A DNA stretch of 64,000 nt from Hemibagrus wyckioides (Eukaryota; Chordata; Actinopteri; Siluriformes; Bagridae): NCBI RefSeq assembly GCF_019097595.1, contig NC_080710.1, positions 16,240,780 to 16,304,779 of the forward strand, read 5' to 3'. Within the stretch, counting starts at the first letter, position 1; each line of letters starts with the position of its first letter. Below, in pieces: positions 1 to 15,735 of this stretch. Under the pieces are notes generated by a model. The model saw nothing but the letters and a program-made list of their open reading frames with translations, did no database searches and had not been told where the DNA came from. Position numbers and translations under genes: made by a program.

Positions 1-1381
1 GGTCTGCAACCAGTCATTCATCACATTCTGTACTCACATATTATTATTTTTCTTTTTTGTTGACTTCAGCATGTTGAACCACTGAGTTCAGCATGTTCAA
101 TGCATGGAACACAAGTAGAGAAAGGCAATATCCTGTTGGATCCTGTGTGTGATTAATGATAAACTGAAGAAAATTGCTTAGAGTATAGTTTTTGTGCGTG
201 TGTGTGTTTTCACATCTGCTAGCTGTGCATTCTCACTTTTGCCTTGAAAGCTTGGTTCAGATTGAATGCAGATCCTTGAGTGACGCAGTCCAAACAAGCC
301 CAGGATCTACTTCAGCATACAGTCATGCATTATGAATGATGCATGTATTGCTAACTGGCTTAACCATAAATCTGTCACTCACAGCTCCTAGGAGAAAGTA
401 GATTTATTGTTAAAGTATTTGTTATGTGAAGAGTGATTGCATTCCTTAATATGAGTCATGAAACTTATATTGGTGTGTGGTAAGTGAGAGCAACTCAAAT
501 AAGAAAAGGCATTTCAGACTAAGAATGAATCCATATTTAATCCTGATCATGTAAAAATTCAAGATTTTTAGAGACTTAACTTTTGAGTGCACAGAATTCA
601 GCCTGTGTGTGATGTCAGGTCATCCTGTGAAGGACAGCAGTATTACCTCTTTAATGTGTAGCTGACTGGGCAGCATCTTGGATTCATTTTAAATAAAGGA
701 AAATGATTTAAAATGCATACTGTCCTTAGAGCCCAGTTTGTGATGGCATTTTGAAACTTGAATTTATTGGGAAATAAAGACTGAAGAAAAAAAACTCACT
801 ACTGACAGCTTGCTACTGTAATATTAAATAGTACATGCAGAAAGTACAGTGTAAGTGTGCCCAACATCAGTCCTGCACAGGCAGAGTCTAGTATAGTTTC
901 TGGCCCCTGGTGTAAGATATGTTGAACAGATTAATAATTTATTATGAAACAATCAGTTTACAGTGCATCCACAATGAACTCCTTAATAAATAATTTATAA
1001 ACATCATAAGTGCATGTTAATTTGGAGTCAAACTTCTATTTGACTTCTAAGCAGGCCCCATGTCCTGACTGGCTGATGATCTGATCTGCTCGATTGGATT
1101 ACAGTGATCGTATTTTAATGGCAAATGTAAACACAGCCTATATCTCTCTCCAGCACCTTGTCTGATATTATATAGCATCATTTGACCTGATTCTTGATCC
1201 GTTTTCTGCCCATTTGAATTTCTCTAGTTTATGTCTGTTTTCTGATTTGGTGGCTTTGTACATCACTTGCATCCCTTCATCTGCAAGTAATGATAGTATA
1301 CAGTATGCTTTAGTTTAGCAGAACTTTGGTGCATTACATAGATGTTTCTAATTAGGCAGTTTTATTGAGTCAGTTTAAAAC
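1..1381. other. non-coding, no gene seen
   Basis: AT-rich single-copy-looking DNA with no open frame of coding character and no repeat family I recognise. It is either intergenic or part of a 5' intron of GASK1A, whose first coding exon begins with a splice acceptor at 7363. Confidence 0.6.
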
Positions 1382-1729
1382 GCTCACAAAGCACTTTATT
1401 AGGTGCACCTGCAATTACCTAACCAGCCAATCATGTGGCAGCAGTGCAATGCATAAACACGGTCTGGCAGATTCAGAATAACGTCCTTCCCAGTCACCAG
1501 ATCTGAATCCAACAGAGAACCGAACAGAAGATTCGCAGCATGAAAGTGCACCTGAAGAATCTGCAGGAATTGCGTGATGCTGTCATGTCAACATGGACCA
1601 GAATCTCAAAGGAATATTTCCAACATCTTGTGGAATCCATGACATGAAGTACTGAGGCTTTTATAAGAGCAAAGGGAGGCCCTAAGCAGTATTAGTGTAC
1701 TGTTTAGGATTCCTAAATAAAGTGCTTAG
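1382..1729 (+). mobile_element. internally deleted Tc1/mariner-like element
   Basis: The ends are imperfect inverted repeats. The left end reads GCACTTTATTAGGTGCACC, and the right end in reverse complement reads AAGCACTTTATTTAGGAATCC. Between them, near 1492-1545, lies a short stretch resembling the C-terminal part of a Tc1 transposase (the serine-proline-aspartate-leucine-asparagine-proline region). Most of the transposase is missing, so this is a non-autonomous relic of about 350 bp. The family assignment rests on the end sequence, which is common in fish genomes. Confidence 0.6.
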
Positions 1730-4700
1730 TGACTGTACAAGTCCCTAATTAGGCAGTTTTATTAAGATTCTAAAATAATTAATGTCTGCATATATAAAAA
1801 GTGTTCTCTGCAGTATATAACCCACTGGAGCTCCTTTGATTACTAGTCCTTTGAATTGTGAAGACTCTCTGTGTGTTTTCATAGTTACTGTAAAATGTTT
1901 GTTTGGGGACATGTGAGAGACACGAACCACTGTGTGTTATAATTCAAATCATGTCAGGAAAACAAAACAATATTCCACATGCCTTCAACACAATGTTCTC
2001 CATGTTTATTGTCTCACAAAACTCAATGATTGACTGGCTCATTGAGCCACCAATTCACACGTCGTATTATGAAAAAATCTTGTGCTATATTATTATTTTC
2101 TTTCATTTCATTTTCTGTAGGAAATTACAGCTCTTGCTTGTATGCCTCCCTTTCAAGATCAAAGATATCATGAAACTTTGTGTGTTTTGTTAGATGAATA
2201 GATATTTGTGTATATTGTAAATAGCAAGCAGGCCATAGAAAGGTCACTGCACAGGTTGGTGAGAAAATATGAAAGCAATATATCTGTAGAGAGTTTGTGA
2301 ATTCTACAGGCAAGAATTTAGAATTCCTTTAAGTCTTATTTTATGTGTAGTGGGTAGGGAAGGCCTGGCTGTAACATCAGCAACAGACCAACCATGATCT
2401 GTTCAGCAAGAGTGGTTGAATAGCCAACTGAATGTGCAATATTGCCATCCATAACAGTGACAGAGGTGGGAAGGAAGTTTGGTCAGTCAAATGCCAGCAC
2501 ATCCTGGCCCAAAGTCTCTGTCTCTGTCAAGCCCAGAACCACAACAATTTGTCTGTCTGTTTGCAAATAGATCAACATCTGGTGTGCTACAGGTGTTCCA
2601 AAGGAAGGTGATCCACCTTGCTGTTGATCTGCCATTCCCTGGATATAGTCAACTCAGTAGGCATTCATCTCAGAGACAGGAGATGTGCTTGTGATATTTT
2701 GTGCACCTTGGTGACTGACTAATACACTTTGTGTTTATATATCATGTGTTTATATGTTATATATTATATTGTAACTGTAAGTGACTCAGTTTTAGCCAGA
2801 TCACACATCTGTGGAAAGTGTAAGTACATGGAATTTCATCCTACTCTGCTGCTCCAGTGTTCAAAGTGTGGATAAACCAAATAGGGCATCTTTAGTAATG
2901 TCTTTTTTGTAAATGTCACAAGCTAGCAGAACCAGTCTGATGGTCTTAGAGCTCTTTAATTTAAAAACCAAATTCTAAATCCAATTCAAAACCAGATTGC
3001 AGAACATGCAGCCAAACAGGACAATAAAAGAGTCAAATAAAGCACAGTAAAAACACAGAACCAAATGCTTAGAAACACACAACAAGCTGCCAAAACCTGG
3101 TAAAGTGAATGTGGAAGGGTATGGTATTTAGTGAGATCCAAGGTGAGAGAACAACTGAAGAGCGTTAGCATGATTAATTAAATTACTGTTTGTTTTCACC
3201 ACAGCTGCTTGGCATAGAGACTAGGGTTAAAACACTGGAATATTCCTTATTAAAGTAAACAATCTTCTGTTCATAATGATGAATACAAGTTAGGTTAACG
3301 ATCTTTTATATTTTTTAAAATAATCCTGAATATTTTTTTCCAGCCTTTTAATGCATTTCTAACAAGAGAAACAACCAGAATGTTGATGCAGATGGTTCAT
3401 CTCTCTTTCATGCACAGGCTTTCGCTTTGTCTCTGGTGCACTATTTTGCTTTCACCTTAATTCATGTCATCCTTATCAGATGTTTCCTAAATCCTAAATG
3501 TTCAGTAATGCAAATAAAGTTCTGTTGTGCCTCCCAGTCCAGAAAGAAATGTAGACTGGCTTGGAGTAGAGATGCACTGACACTGTGCTCTCTTACTTAT
3601 ACTAATAAAATGGCTTTGATAATAAAATCTGATACCCAATGATGCATAGTATGCTTCTGCTCATGAACAGACAATACAAATAACAGTGACTGGACGTATT
3701 TCCGGATTAATGACGCTAATCAAAGCAAATCAGACTGCACCCTGTGTGGATGACCTGAGTGCAAAGAACTGTATCAGCAAGCATGGTCATTAAAAACTAA
3801 TTATTTGTGAGCTTGGAACAGTGAGGCGGATTTACAGAGAAATTGTTCAGAATAAGGGCACTTCAGTTCTGTGAGCACTGAGCATAGAGAAACACATGTT
3901 TACATGGTCTATGCTTTGCCAGTGAGTCAAGGTGCAATTCACAACAATGCAATAACATCTTAAAAATAAATTCACCAAGAGGAATACATTGCTAGCAGCA
4001 CATTACGGCAACCACTACTGCAGCACAAAGCCAAATAAGTAAGAAAAATGCCTTCACACAACTCTAGCTGAGTGAAAATTACAACAATTACCCAGTATTT
4101 TGTTCCTGACAATTGCCTGCTATTTGTCCTTGACATCAAGGGATTGATATACAGTGAAGACACTGGTAGCTGTACAGAAGAGCTTTTGCAAATTGAGGCA
4201 AAATCCTCCCTTCTGCACTCAACCTTACTCAATCTCAGTTAACTATCACAGCTAGCTTTATTCACGTCATTTCAAATCCGCTAACATTATAAAGAATAAG
4301 CCCAGTAGTAGTCTAATTACATGAACATGCACATGTGCATTTTTCTTGGCCACAATTTAAGCAAAGCAAACATAAACAGAATTCAATAAAAAATGTGTGG
4401 AATATTTATTCTAGAATACTCCTGACAATATAAATATCATTACTGACAACGTATCTTTGTATCAGTCTGGGAAAAAAATGATATTGATAATTCCCTAGTT
4501 GAACATCACATACTGATAAGATATAAATACCCCCCTCTCCCTCTCTGTCTCACTCTCTCTCTCTGAAACAGTTGAGTAAACAATCTGCATGTCTCTTCTG
4601 AACTGACGTTACTTTCCTGACAGCTCTAATGGTCTCAAGGTGCATTTTTGTTCAATTACCTGCAACCGCAGAACAAGGTTGTTGTTTTTTTTCGCTGTTT

Positions 4701-5834
4701 CTGACTTTCCTCTTCATCACAAACAAGCTATTTCTTTATCTTCTTTCTTCCTATCTTCCTGAGTGATATGGCTTGCTGTATTCGCCATTGAAATGTCTCT
4801 AACTTGCAGTTTGAAGCTAGAGGCAATGTAATTATGCAGCACTGGCAGCTTGTAAGAAAGGGCCTGATCATTATCATTGAAATTGGCTCTGACCTTATCT
4901 TAATCATCTCCTTGGTGGGTTTTGCATTAACCTGTCCCTGCTGTGTCTTTATTATCCTCCATGTTTAATGAGATCAGCTCCTTTGAGATCTTCCCTCAGT
5001 CACAGCCTGTTTGCCTGGTAAAAGACTAAATGACCTCACTTGTCTGTACCTGTGCTGGAATTAGTTAAAGGCATAGTACATTGCAGAATTCCATAAGAAA
5101 AGTAGTCGAGAAATACAAAAACTGCTGGAAAAAAAACTGGATGCTGGTAGGTTATTCATTGTTTTTCAGTATCACCAACTGTCATATGTTTGAGGCATTG
5201 CTATATCCGAGCTTTTTTATTTTTTTTAATCATTTTTCTTTCCAAGAACAACCAGTTGACAGAACACAGATTTTCAGTGACTTGAATACTTGGAGGATCT
5301 AAATACAAATCTCTTTTTATGGAAATCCAATAGAGTAAGAGTAACAGCAATAACGCAGAGCCATCTCCTGAATAAAATGTGACGTAAAATGTTCCATTAA
5401 CATTATGTGTGGTTTTACATAACTGGAGGTCGAGACAGAGCCAGTGGCACATTGAAAGTCACTGAGCTCTTCAGTGTAATCCATTCTACTGTCAGTGCTT
5501 GTCTATGAAGGTTTCATGGCTAAGTGCTTGAGCTGGATATTTATGTACCTGTTAGCTGCACCCAGAATCAATATACACATATAGCCTACATCTGGGGCTG
5601 AGACATTATCAAGAATAAATTGAATGAAAACAAGTCATAACTAATTGCTCTTCAGTCTCTCAGTCTGTCTGGGTGTTTTGCTTGGAGCACTGCCTTGTTT
5701 AGAAGTATTACACCTTTGCCCAGCACTTTGGAACTGTTTTTACTTAAAGAGTGTTCAAGTAGTTCAAGTGGTGTGTGCTAAATGCTTCACTGCTTAATTA
5801 GAGAAGTGTCATGAAAAATGTGAAAAAAACTTAT
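1730..5834. other. non-coding, upstream of GASK1A
   Basis: No gene is supported. There are short open frames, such as one at 2479-2694, but none shows recognisable domains or splice context. The stretches 3700-3800 and 4800-5060 are less AT-rich and contain homeodomain-like TAAT cores, so they could be conserved non-coding elements; this is a guess from composition only. A TATAAATA string sits at 4522-4529 without other promoter support. A roughly 45-bp segment at 5171-5215 recurs at 6122-6166. Confidence 0.5.
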
Positions 5835-5872
5835 GAGGTATTGTCTCTATATTCATTACATCCAAGGTGTAG

Positions 5873-5912
<40 letters not shown>

Positions 5913-5950
5913 CTAAACCTTGGATGTAATGAATATAGAGACAATACCTC
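5835..5950. repeat. palindrome: 34-bp perfect inverted repeat around (AT)n
   Basis: Bases 5835-5868 are the exact reverse complement of 5917-5950. The pairing continues inward with one mismatch into a pure AT dinucleotide run (about 5875-5910). Outward it resumes after a 7-base extra segment in the right arm, near 5951-5957. As RNA this would fold into a long hairpin. It may be a small fold-back transposon or an inverted duplication. Confidence 0.85.
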
Positions 5951-5989
5951 GTACCTCATAACTCTTGCAGGTTAAAATATAATAGACAC

Positions 5990-6036
5990 AGATCTATTAT
6001 TATTATTAATATACTATTATATACTATTATATATAC

Positions 6037-6077
<41 letters not shown>

Positions 6078-6100
6078 TAATAATAATAGATAATAATAGA
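5990..6100. repeat. compound microsatellite (ATT)n-(AT)n-(AC)n-(AAT)n
   Basis: Imperfect ATT/ATACT units are followed by an AT run around 6031-6052, an AC run at 6053-6077 and AAT/GATA-like units to about 6103. This is simple sequence with no coding meaning; short frames across it are artefacts. Confidence 0.9.
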
Positions 6101-6166
6101 TAGATGTGTCTATTATATTTGCAACTGTCATATGTTTGAGGAATTTCAATATCCAAGATTTTTTTC

Positions 6167-7362
6167 CCCTCTGTGACCAATATTCAAATAAAAGTTTAAT
6201 ATTAAAGCTATTATTTACTGAAAATACAAATGTAGAGACATTTGATCAGTTCTATAGGTCATGTTTGTTCTGTGCATGTCATGATTGCCACTTCAGTGTT
6301 TGCTCTAATCAAACACATGCCATTAATGCAGCTCTCTGTTTGTTTTGTTAGCCTGGTTAGCCACAAACCCAAACCCTTACTATAAATCAGCTGCCTCTAG
6401 TAACTCACTATAATATTGCCCACCTCCCTCTACAGTACACCATCCCTAAAACATGCCACTGAGATGAAGTGTACATCTCTGCAGAAGGTTGGCTTGTATA
6501 TTAGTTTCCTCAGAGGCAGGGAAAACCAATCCATAAGAACTTCAGCCCTTTGGTGCTACAGGCATAACATTCTTCAACTTGCCAAATAATGGGAGCCTTT
6601 CATAAGCACTATCTGGAAAAGTCATAAAAACATTCAGCCACTGTGAGAGATCCTACAGAGTTGAGACATTCCTCTTCCCTCGGGTTTCCCACTTCGCTAT
6701 ACAGATGCAGAGACAGGCAGCATGGGTATAGCAGATGTACCTTTTGAGTAGAAGGGAAATGTTCCAGGAAAAAAAATAAATGTGACACAAAAATGCAGTT
6801 TAGTGAAAAAAACAAAACCTCAAAGCAGCAGTGACTAAAATGCTAGGTTTTATTCAAATGAAAAACAACTTTGAAACCGTGTTTAGCCTTTTGCATTATT
6901 CCTTATTTTTAGGTATACATTGGTAGACAATTGTCACCATGTGCAGCCTAAAATTACAGCTTACTGTTCAAGAAAATGGCATATTGGGGCCAAGATAATT
7001 AAAGAAGTACACTGAAAGAAAGGCTAAATACATGTTTGGGGTCATTCCACACAGATTATGATTTCTGTGATGATTAAAGTGGTTTTCGGATCAGTTCTCT
7101 CTCTCTCTCTCTCTCTCTCTCATTCTAATGTTGAACTTTTCCGCATATAGCCATGTCTGACCACTGTATTTACTTAAAGCACCAGCCCCTGAATGGAATT
7201 TCTTTTGCTGATATTTATTGTCTTTTGCTGAAATCTGAGCTGCTTTTTTCTGCCTAGTTTGGTGGGAAATAGCTATTTTGTGATTTGCTGACATTGGCGC
7301 TCATGTAGTTATAGCTGTATGATTTATCTTAATCAGCACTGTTTCTTTGCTCTGTCTGGCAG
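6167..7362. other. non-coding sequence before GASK1A coding exon
   Basis: No coding region is seen. A (CT)n run lies at 7097-7121. The segment ends in a clear splice acceptor (pyrimidine-rich, then CTGGCAG ending at 7362). The last part is therefore probably an intron separating a non-coding GASK1A first exon from the first coding exon. That upstream exon could not be located. Confidence 0.55.
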
Positions 7363-7377
7363 GCCCTGGGAGGAGAG

Positions 7378-8703
7378 ATGAAGCTGAAAGTGAAGCGGCG
7401 CTACATTGTGGTCTTTCTGTCTCTCCTCACCCTGTCAGCAATGATGATAAACACATATTCACCTTTGCCCTGTGAGCAGAAATGTTTGCTATCACAAGGG
7501 CCTCACCCAAACGAACCTACTGAGACAGAAGCAAGGGACTCTAAGCATCTAACCCTAAACATTCATAGGGGATCTTGGAAGCTTTCTAAAAAGAAAACTT
7601 CAGAAAAGCACATACTATTAATTGACCAGCACCAACAAAGAGGAAGTCAACACCAGGAAAATGTCCAGTTTCCATTCAGAAGTAATGGAAAAAGAACATA
7701 TGTGAAACGAAAACAAGGGTCTTATCAAGGCAGAAACAGGCCATCTACCCAGACAAATATGGACAATACAAATGAAAGATTGTCCAACCAACCAGGCAAT
7801 GGCATTGACTCCAAATATGCCAGTCATCTTCATATTCCCAGACATGATCAAACCATACCTCAGTCTGCCAGCATGCATTCCCTCCACACAGACATTAAGC
7901 CATGCAGGCACAAATGCACTCCAGATGGGCCAAAACCAGAGGGGCTGAAGTGGAAATCTAGTGTAGGACTGTCTGAAGAACTTGAATGGGCCCCAAAAGT
8001 AACCAAAACCTATGAAAGACAAGCACATATCTCTGAGAAGAAGCGCCACTCCATGGTTGAAAACAACCGAGTCTCTGGAGAAGGGGCTGAGGGGATGGAC
8101 TTCATGATTAGCTGGTGTAAGACTTTGCATGATAAGCATTTCAGTGAAGCTTGGGACCAAACTAGAGCTGAATCTTTGCCTTGGTTTAGCAAAGATGATA
8201 TAAAGAAGATGAATTTCCTTGCCAGAGGCACTGTATTGAGTAAAGACAGAATTCCAGGTCATGGCCAAGTGCTTCAAGTGGGACTCGGTGGTTGCAATGA
8301 AAACACTGCTCCACCAATGGGGGACCATAACAGACTCTGCCAGACAGGACAGTGTGCCCTGATCAAGCGCTCAAATGACTGGTTTGAAGTTCTTGCGTTT
8401 CATTTGGATAGGGTCTTGGGTTTGAACCGCAGTCTTCCAGCTGTGCTAAGGACCTTTCATAGTGATCTATTGCCATATAAATACACAACTGGTTTGGCAA
8501 GACCTGTGGTGTGGTGGGACCCAGATATTCAGCATCTAGCTGATGATGATAATGACCAGAACTCTTTTTCCCTCACATGGCCCCAGTATCAGGATCTGCT
8601 AAAAGCAAGATGTGGGATGCAATTACCTCTGAATTCATCAGCGTGTGTAGGTGTACATCATTCAGAGTGGGGAAGACTGGCACTGTTTGACTTCCTGCTA
8701 CAG
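7378..8703 (+). CDS. gask1a: GASK1A coding exon 1 (Golgi-associated kinase 1A)
   Basis: This is the first and largest coding exon, 442 codons. A splice acceptor ends at 7362 and the ATG is the first in the exon, 15 bases downstream. Residues 5-8 are basic (Lys-Arg-Arg), followed by a hydrophobic segment at about residues 9-27, which predicts a type II Golgi membrane anchor or signal anchor. Residues about 28-235 form a hydrophilic, Lys/Ser/Gln-rich stem. From about residue 245 the conserved FAM198 domain begins, related to the FAM20C/Four-jointed secretory-pathway kinases; it includes a histidine-leucine-aspartate-arginine segment before a leucine-glycine. The donor is CAG/GTGAGA at 8703/8704, phase 0. 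The paralogue GASK1B is excluded mainly by the neighbours POMGNT2 and SNRK. Kinase activity of this family has not been firmly shown, to my knowledge. Confidence 0.93.
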
Positions 8704-10815
8704 GTGAGAGGTTAGAGTCAGATTGCTTATTTGTCTTACTGGAAGCCAGGAAACCTAATGAACCCTTAAAGAACCCTGTTTCCTAATAATGGAGGCATAA
8801 ATGATTTTTGGGAAGTGCATGTCTGTAGGGTATCCAGATAAGATTATGCACAGCAGTATGAGGTGACTCATGCTGTAAGTGTAGGAGCTCCAAGCTGAAA
8901 ATGTAGCAGGGACAGAGGAGATTCAGGAACAATCTGGCAAGTCCACAGGGTTAGGAGCAGCCAGAGAAAGAGAAGAGTTTTAGCATCTGGCACAAATTCA
9001 ACTAAGCAAAAACATATCATTATTAACATTATCCATATTGAAATATTTTTTTCAAAATGATTCACTGAGTGAAATGGAGGACTCTGTTAAGTAAACAGTG
9101 ACTTGCCTGCCAAAAGAAGTACAGCATAAAATCCTGATGAGCTTTTTCAGCATCTACATTCATTTCCCTCTCAGACAGCAGCCCATCTCAGACAGCTTTG
9201 TGAAATGAGCCTGATTTTTTCCCTCATATTTTGTTTACGATTACACTGTCTATTTTCACAAATGGGTTGTCTGATACGCTTATATTTAGAAGAACCTGAG
9301 TACATAATGCTGTCTGCAGTGTGGCTGATGGTTGAGTTCATTCTTTTGTGAATCACTGATGGGTTTAATTTCCATGCCGTAGGGCTGTGTTTTATTAAAT
9401 GTATACCTTAATAATAATGAGGCATGCAATTAGAATGGTGATATATCTAATTAGTTTACTTACCCTACCCATAAGGCAAAGCCTTGAATAGGTTTAATGT
9501 TTGCACTGAAGCAAGAGCATCACAGTAATAGTGCTGCAGTAAGAGTAAATGGCATTTGTAATCTGCCAATTATAGTTAACGACGTTATTAATTAAAGGCT
9601 TAAGCTTGTAGGACAGAAACCTAATTGAGTTGTAGAAAATGTTTGTTTCTTTTTGTTCTAACTGCTTTATAAGTAACAGCAATAAGGAGAAGATTTCAGG
9701 TAAGAAAATTATTCTTGCAAACAGCAGTTACACAAACCAAAAAAATATGTTCAAGAATATAAACAATGGAATTTATATGCAAACAATAACAAAGGAGATT
9801 TGTCCTTAGACAGAGCAGAGAATAATAATAGGTCGAAGTATACAGTAAATACTGTAGGTGCTAGGTATAATATATTACAACATCTGACTTATTAATGTTA
9901 AACGTAACAGTCAGTACTCTGGTAAGTGTGATGGTGGTGACAGGAGGGGACTAGATGATATTTCTCAGGGTTTAGAGCTAGGATAAGATGACTGAAACTG
10001 ACAAACCAAACAATTTCTGTGAACCATCATAATGAACCATTATACTGTATGTCCTTATAATGCATTATAGGCCAAAACACTTGATTGTTTAAGGCAGCAA
10101 GCAATAAAACTCAATGAATGTAGTTGCATGAAAAGTGCTGAGAGTGTGTGTATGTATTTGAGTGTAAGATGAGATAACTATGATAGGCAATGGAAAAAAA
10201 AAAAAAAAGTCAATAAGTGTAACCTGGCCAACAGCTAATAGCATGGTATTGATTTGGTGTGATTTGCTGAGCAGGATCCCTGAACACTTGTTCTAAGATA
10301 GTCGCTGAACAGCTCTGCTGGCTTTGAGGTGCAAGTTAACACCCATCAGTGTGAAGGACACATTCACTGTCACTACAGAAGGATTTCTGTACACTGTGCA
10401 TAAGACCTTTATTCCTTGAGCTCTTCTTCTTTGTCTTTTTATTATGAACTGATTCTTTTTTTTGTATAAAGTTTTGATGTTTCAATGCAAACAAATCAAA
10501 GCATAATAAGGAATTTTGAGTATGCTTATGAATCCGTACTATACATTACTTAGGGTTACTGTATACACCATAGGGTCCAGAAAACCCAAAATGCACTTAA
10601 GGAAATTTGTATTATTTCATTTGGTGTGGGTTGGCTGAACATACACATGTGCCTATGTGGCTCATACTGATATATAGTATGTAGAGATATTGTTATTATC
10701 CATGTACATTTTGTTTTTTATCAGGGAAGGATGTTGAGGTCAGCAGTGCCAGGTGTAAGATTTGAACTCACAGCCTTCCCATTAGTAGTGCAGAATTTGA
10801 AACTCTGACCAATAG
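8704..10815 (+). other. GASK1A intron (part 1)
   Basis: First part of the 3.9-kb intron between the first two coding exons (8704-12644). It is AT-rich, with a poly-A run near 10194-10208. No gene or recognisable repeat was seen before the SINE. Confidence 0.75.
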
Positions 10816-10833
10816 AAAAAGACAAACTATGAT

Positions 10834-11082
10834 GTTGTTGTTGTTGTTGTTGTTGTTCTTTCGGCTGCTCCCTACGTGTGTGAGGGGTCACCACAGCGGA
10901 CCAACTGGTCTGCACAACAACTTGGCACAGGTCTTACGCCAGATGCCCTTCCTGACGCAATTTATCCGGGCTTGGGACCAGCACTGCATCCAGTGGCTGG
11001 GGTGTGGGCACTGGCTGGGACTCGAACCCGGGCCTTCCACATGGTAGGTGAGAAACCTACCACTGAGCCACCAGCGCCCTAC
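10834..11082 (-). mobile_element. full-length tRNA-derived SINE with target-site duplication
   Basis: On the minus strand the head (about 11082 down to 11010) resembles a tRNA. It has an A-box-like TGGCTCAGTGG and a B box GGTTCGAGTCC that fits the Pol III consensus. A body follows with the fish-type tail segment containing CCGCTGTGGTGACCCC and GGGAGCAGCCGAAAG. It ends in an (AAC)n tail, seen as (GTT)n at 10834-10857. Flanks 10816-10833 and 11083-11100 form an 18-bp target-site duplication with one mismatch, so the copy is complete and fairly young. It lies antisense in the GASK1A intron. Confidence 0.88.
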
Positions 11083-11100
11083 AAAAAGACAAATTATGAT

Positions 11101-15536
<4,436 letters not shown>

Positions 15537-15735
15537 GTTTCCGGAGAGAGCCATGTCAGTGCTGCGGTCTGGCTGTCTGGAGCAGCTGCTCCTGCGCTCG
15601 CTGTCTGTGGATAAGGAGCTGTGGGAGAGTCAAGGAGGAGAAGCAGGGCTCAGAGCCACCATCCACACAATCCAGCACAGAGCTCAAATCCTGCTGCAGC
15701 ACACCCAGAACAAGAGAATAAACACTGATCTGTGA
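15537..15735 (+). CDS. gask1a: GASK1A terminal coding exon
   Basis: 199 bases including the TGA stop at 15733-15735. The first base completes Glu; then Phe-Pro-Glu-Arg-Ala-Met, a leucine-rich helix and a polar C-terminus ending Ile-Asn-Thr-Asp-Leu. The four exons (1326+123+104+199 bases) total 1752 bases and give 583 residues, close to the roughly 575 of the human protein. No frameshift or in-frame stop interrupts the joined frame, so the gene looks intact. Confidence 0.92.

Noticed and set aside
4522..4529. TATAAATA as a GASK1A promoter TATA box
   Set aside because: No initiator, CpG content or nearby donor supports it, and such strings are frequent in AT-rich DNA.
7618..8328. 236-codon open frame on the minus strand within GASK1A exon 1
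   Set aside because: Fully antisense to a well-supported coding exon, with no recognisable domain; long antisense frames arise by chance in open coding sequence.
11010..11082. A real tRNA gene on the minus strand
   Set aside because: The A and B boxes belong to the head of a SINE with body, tail and target-site duplication.
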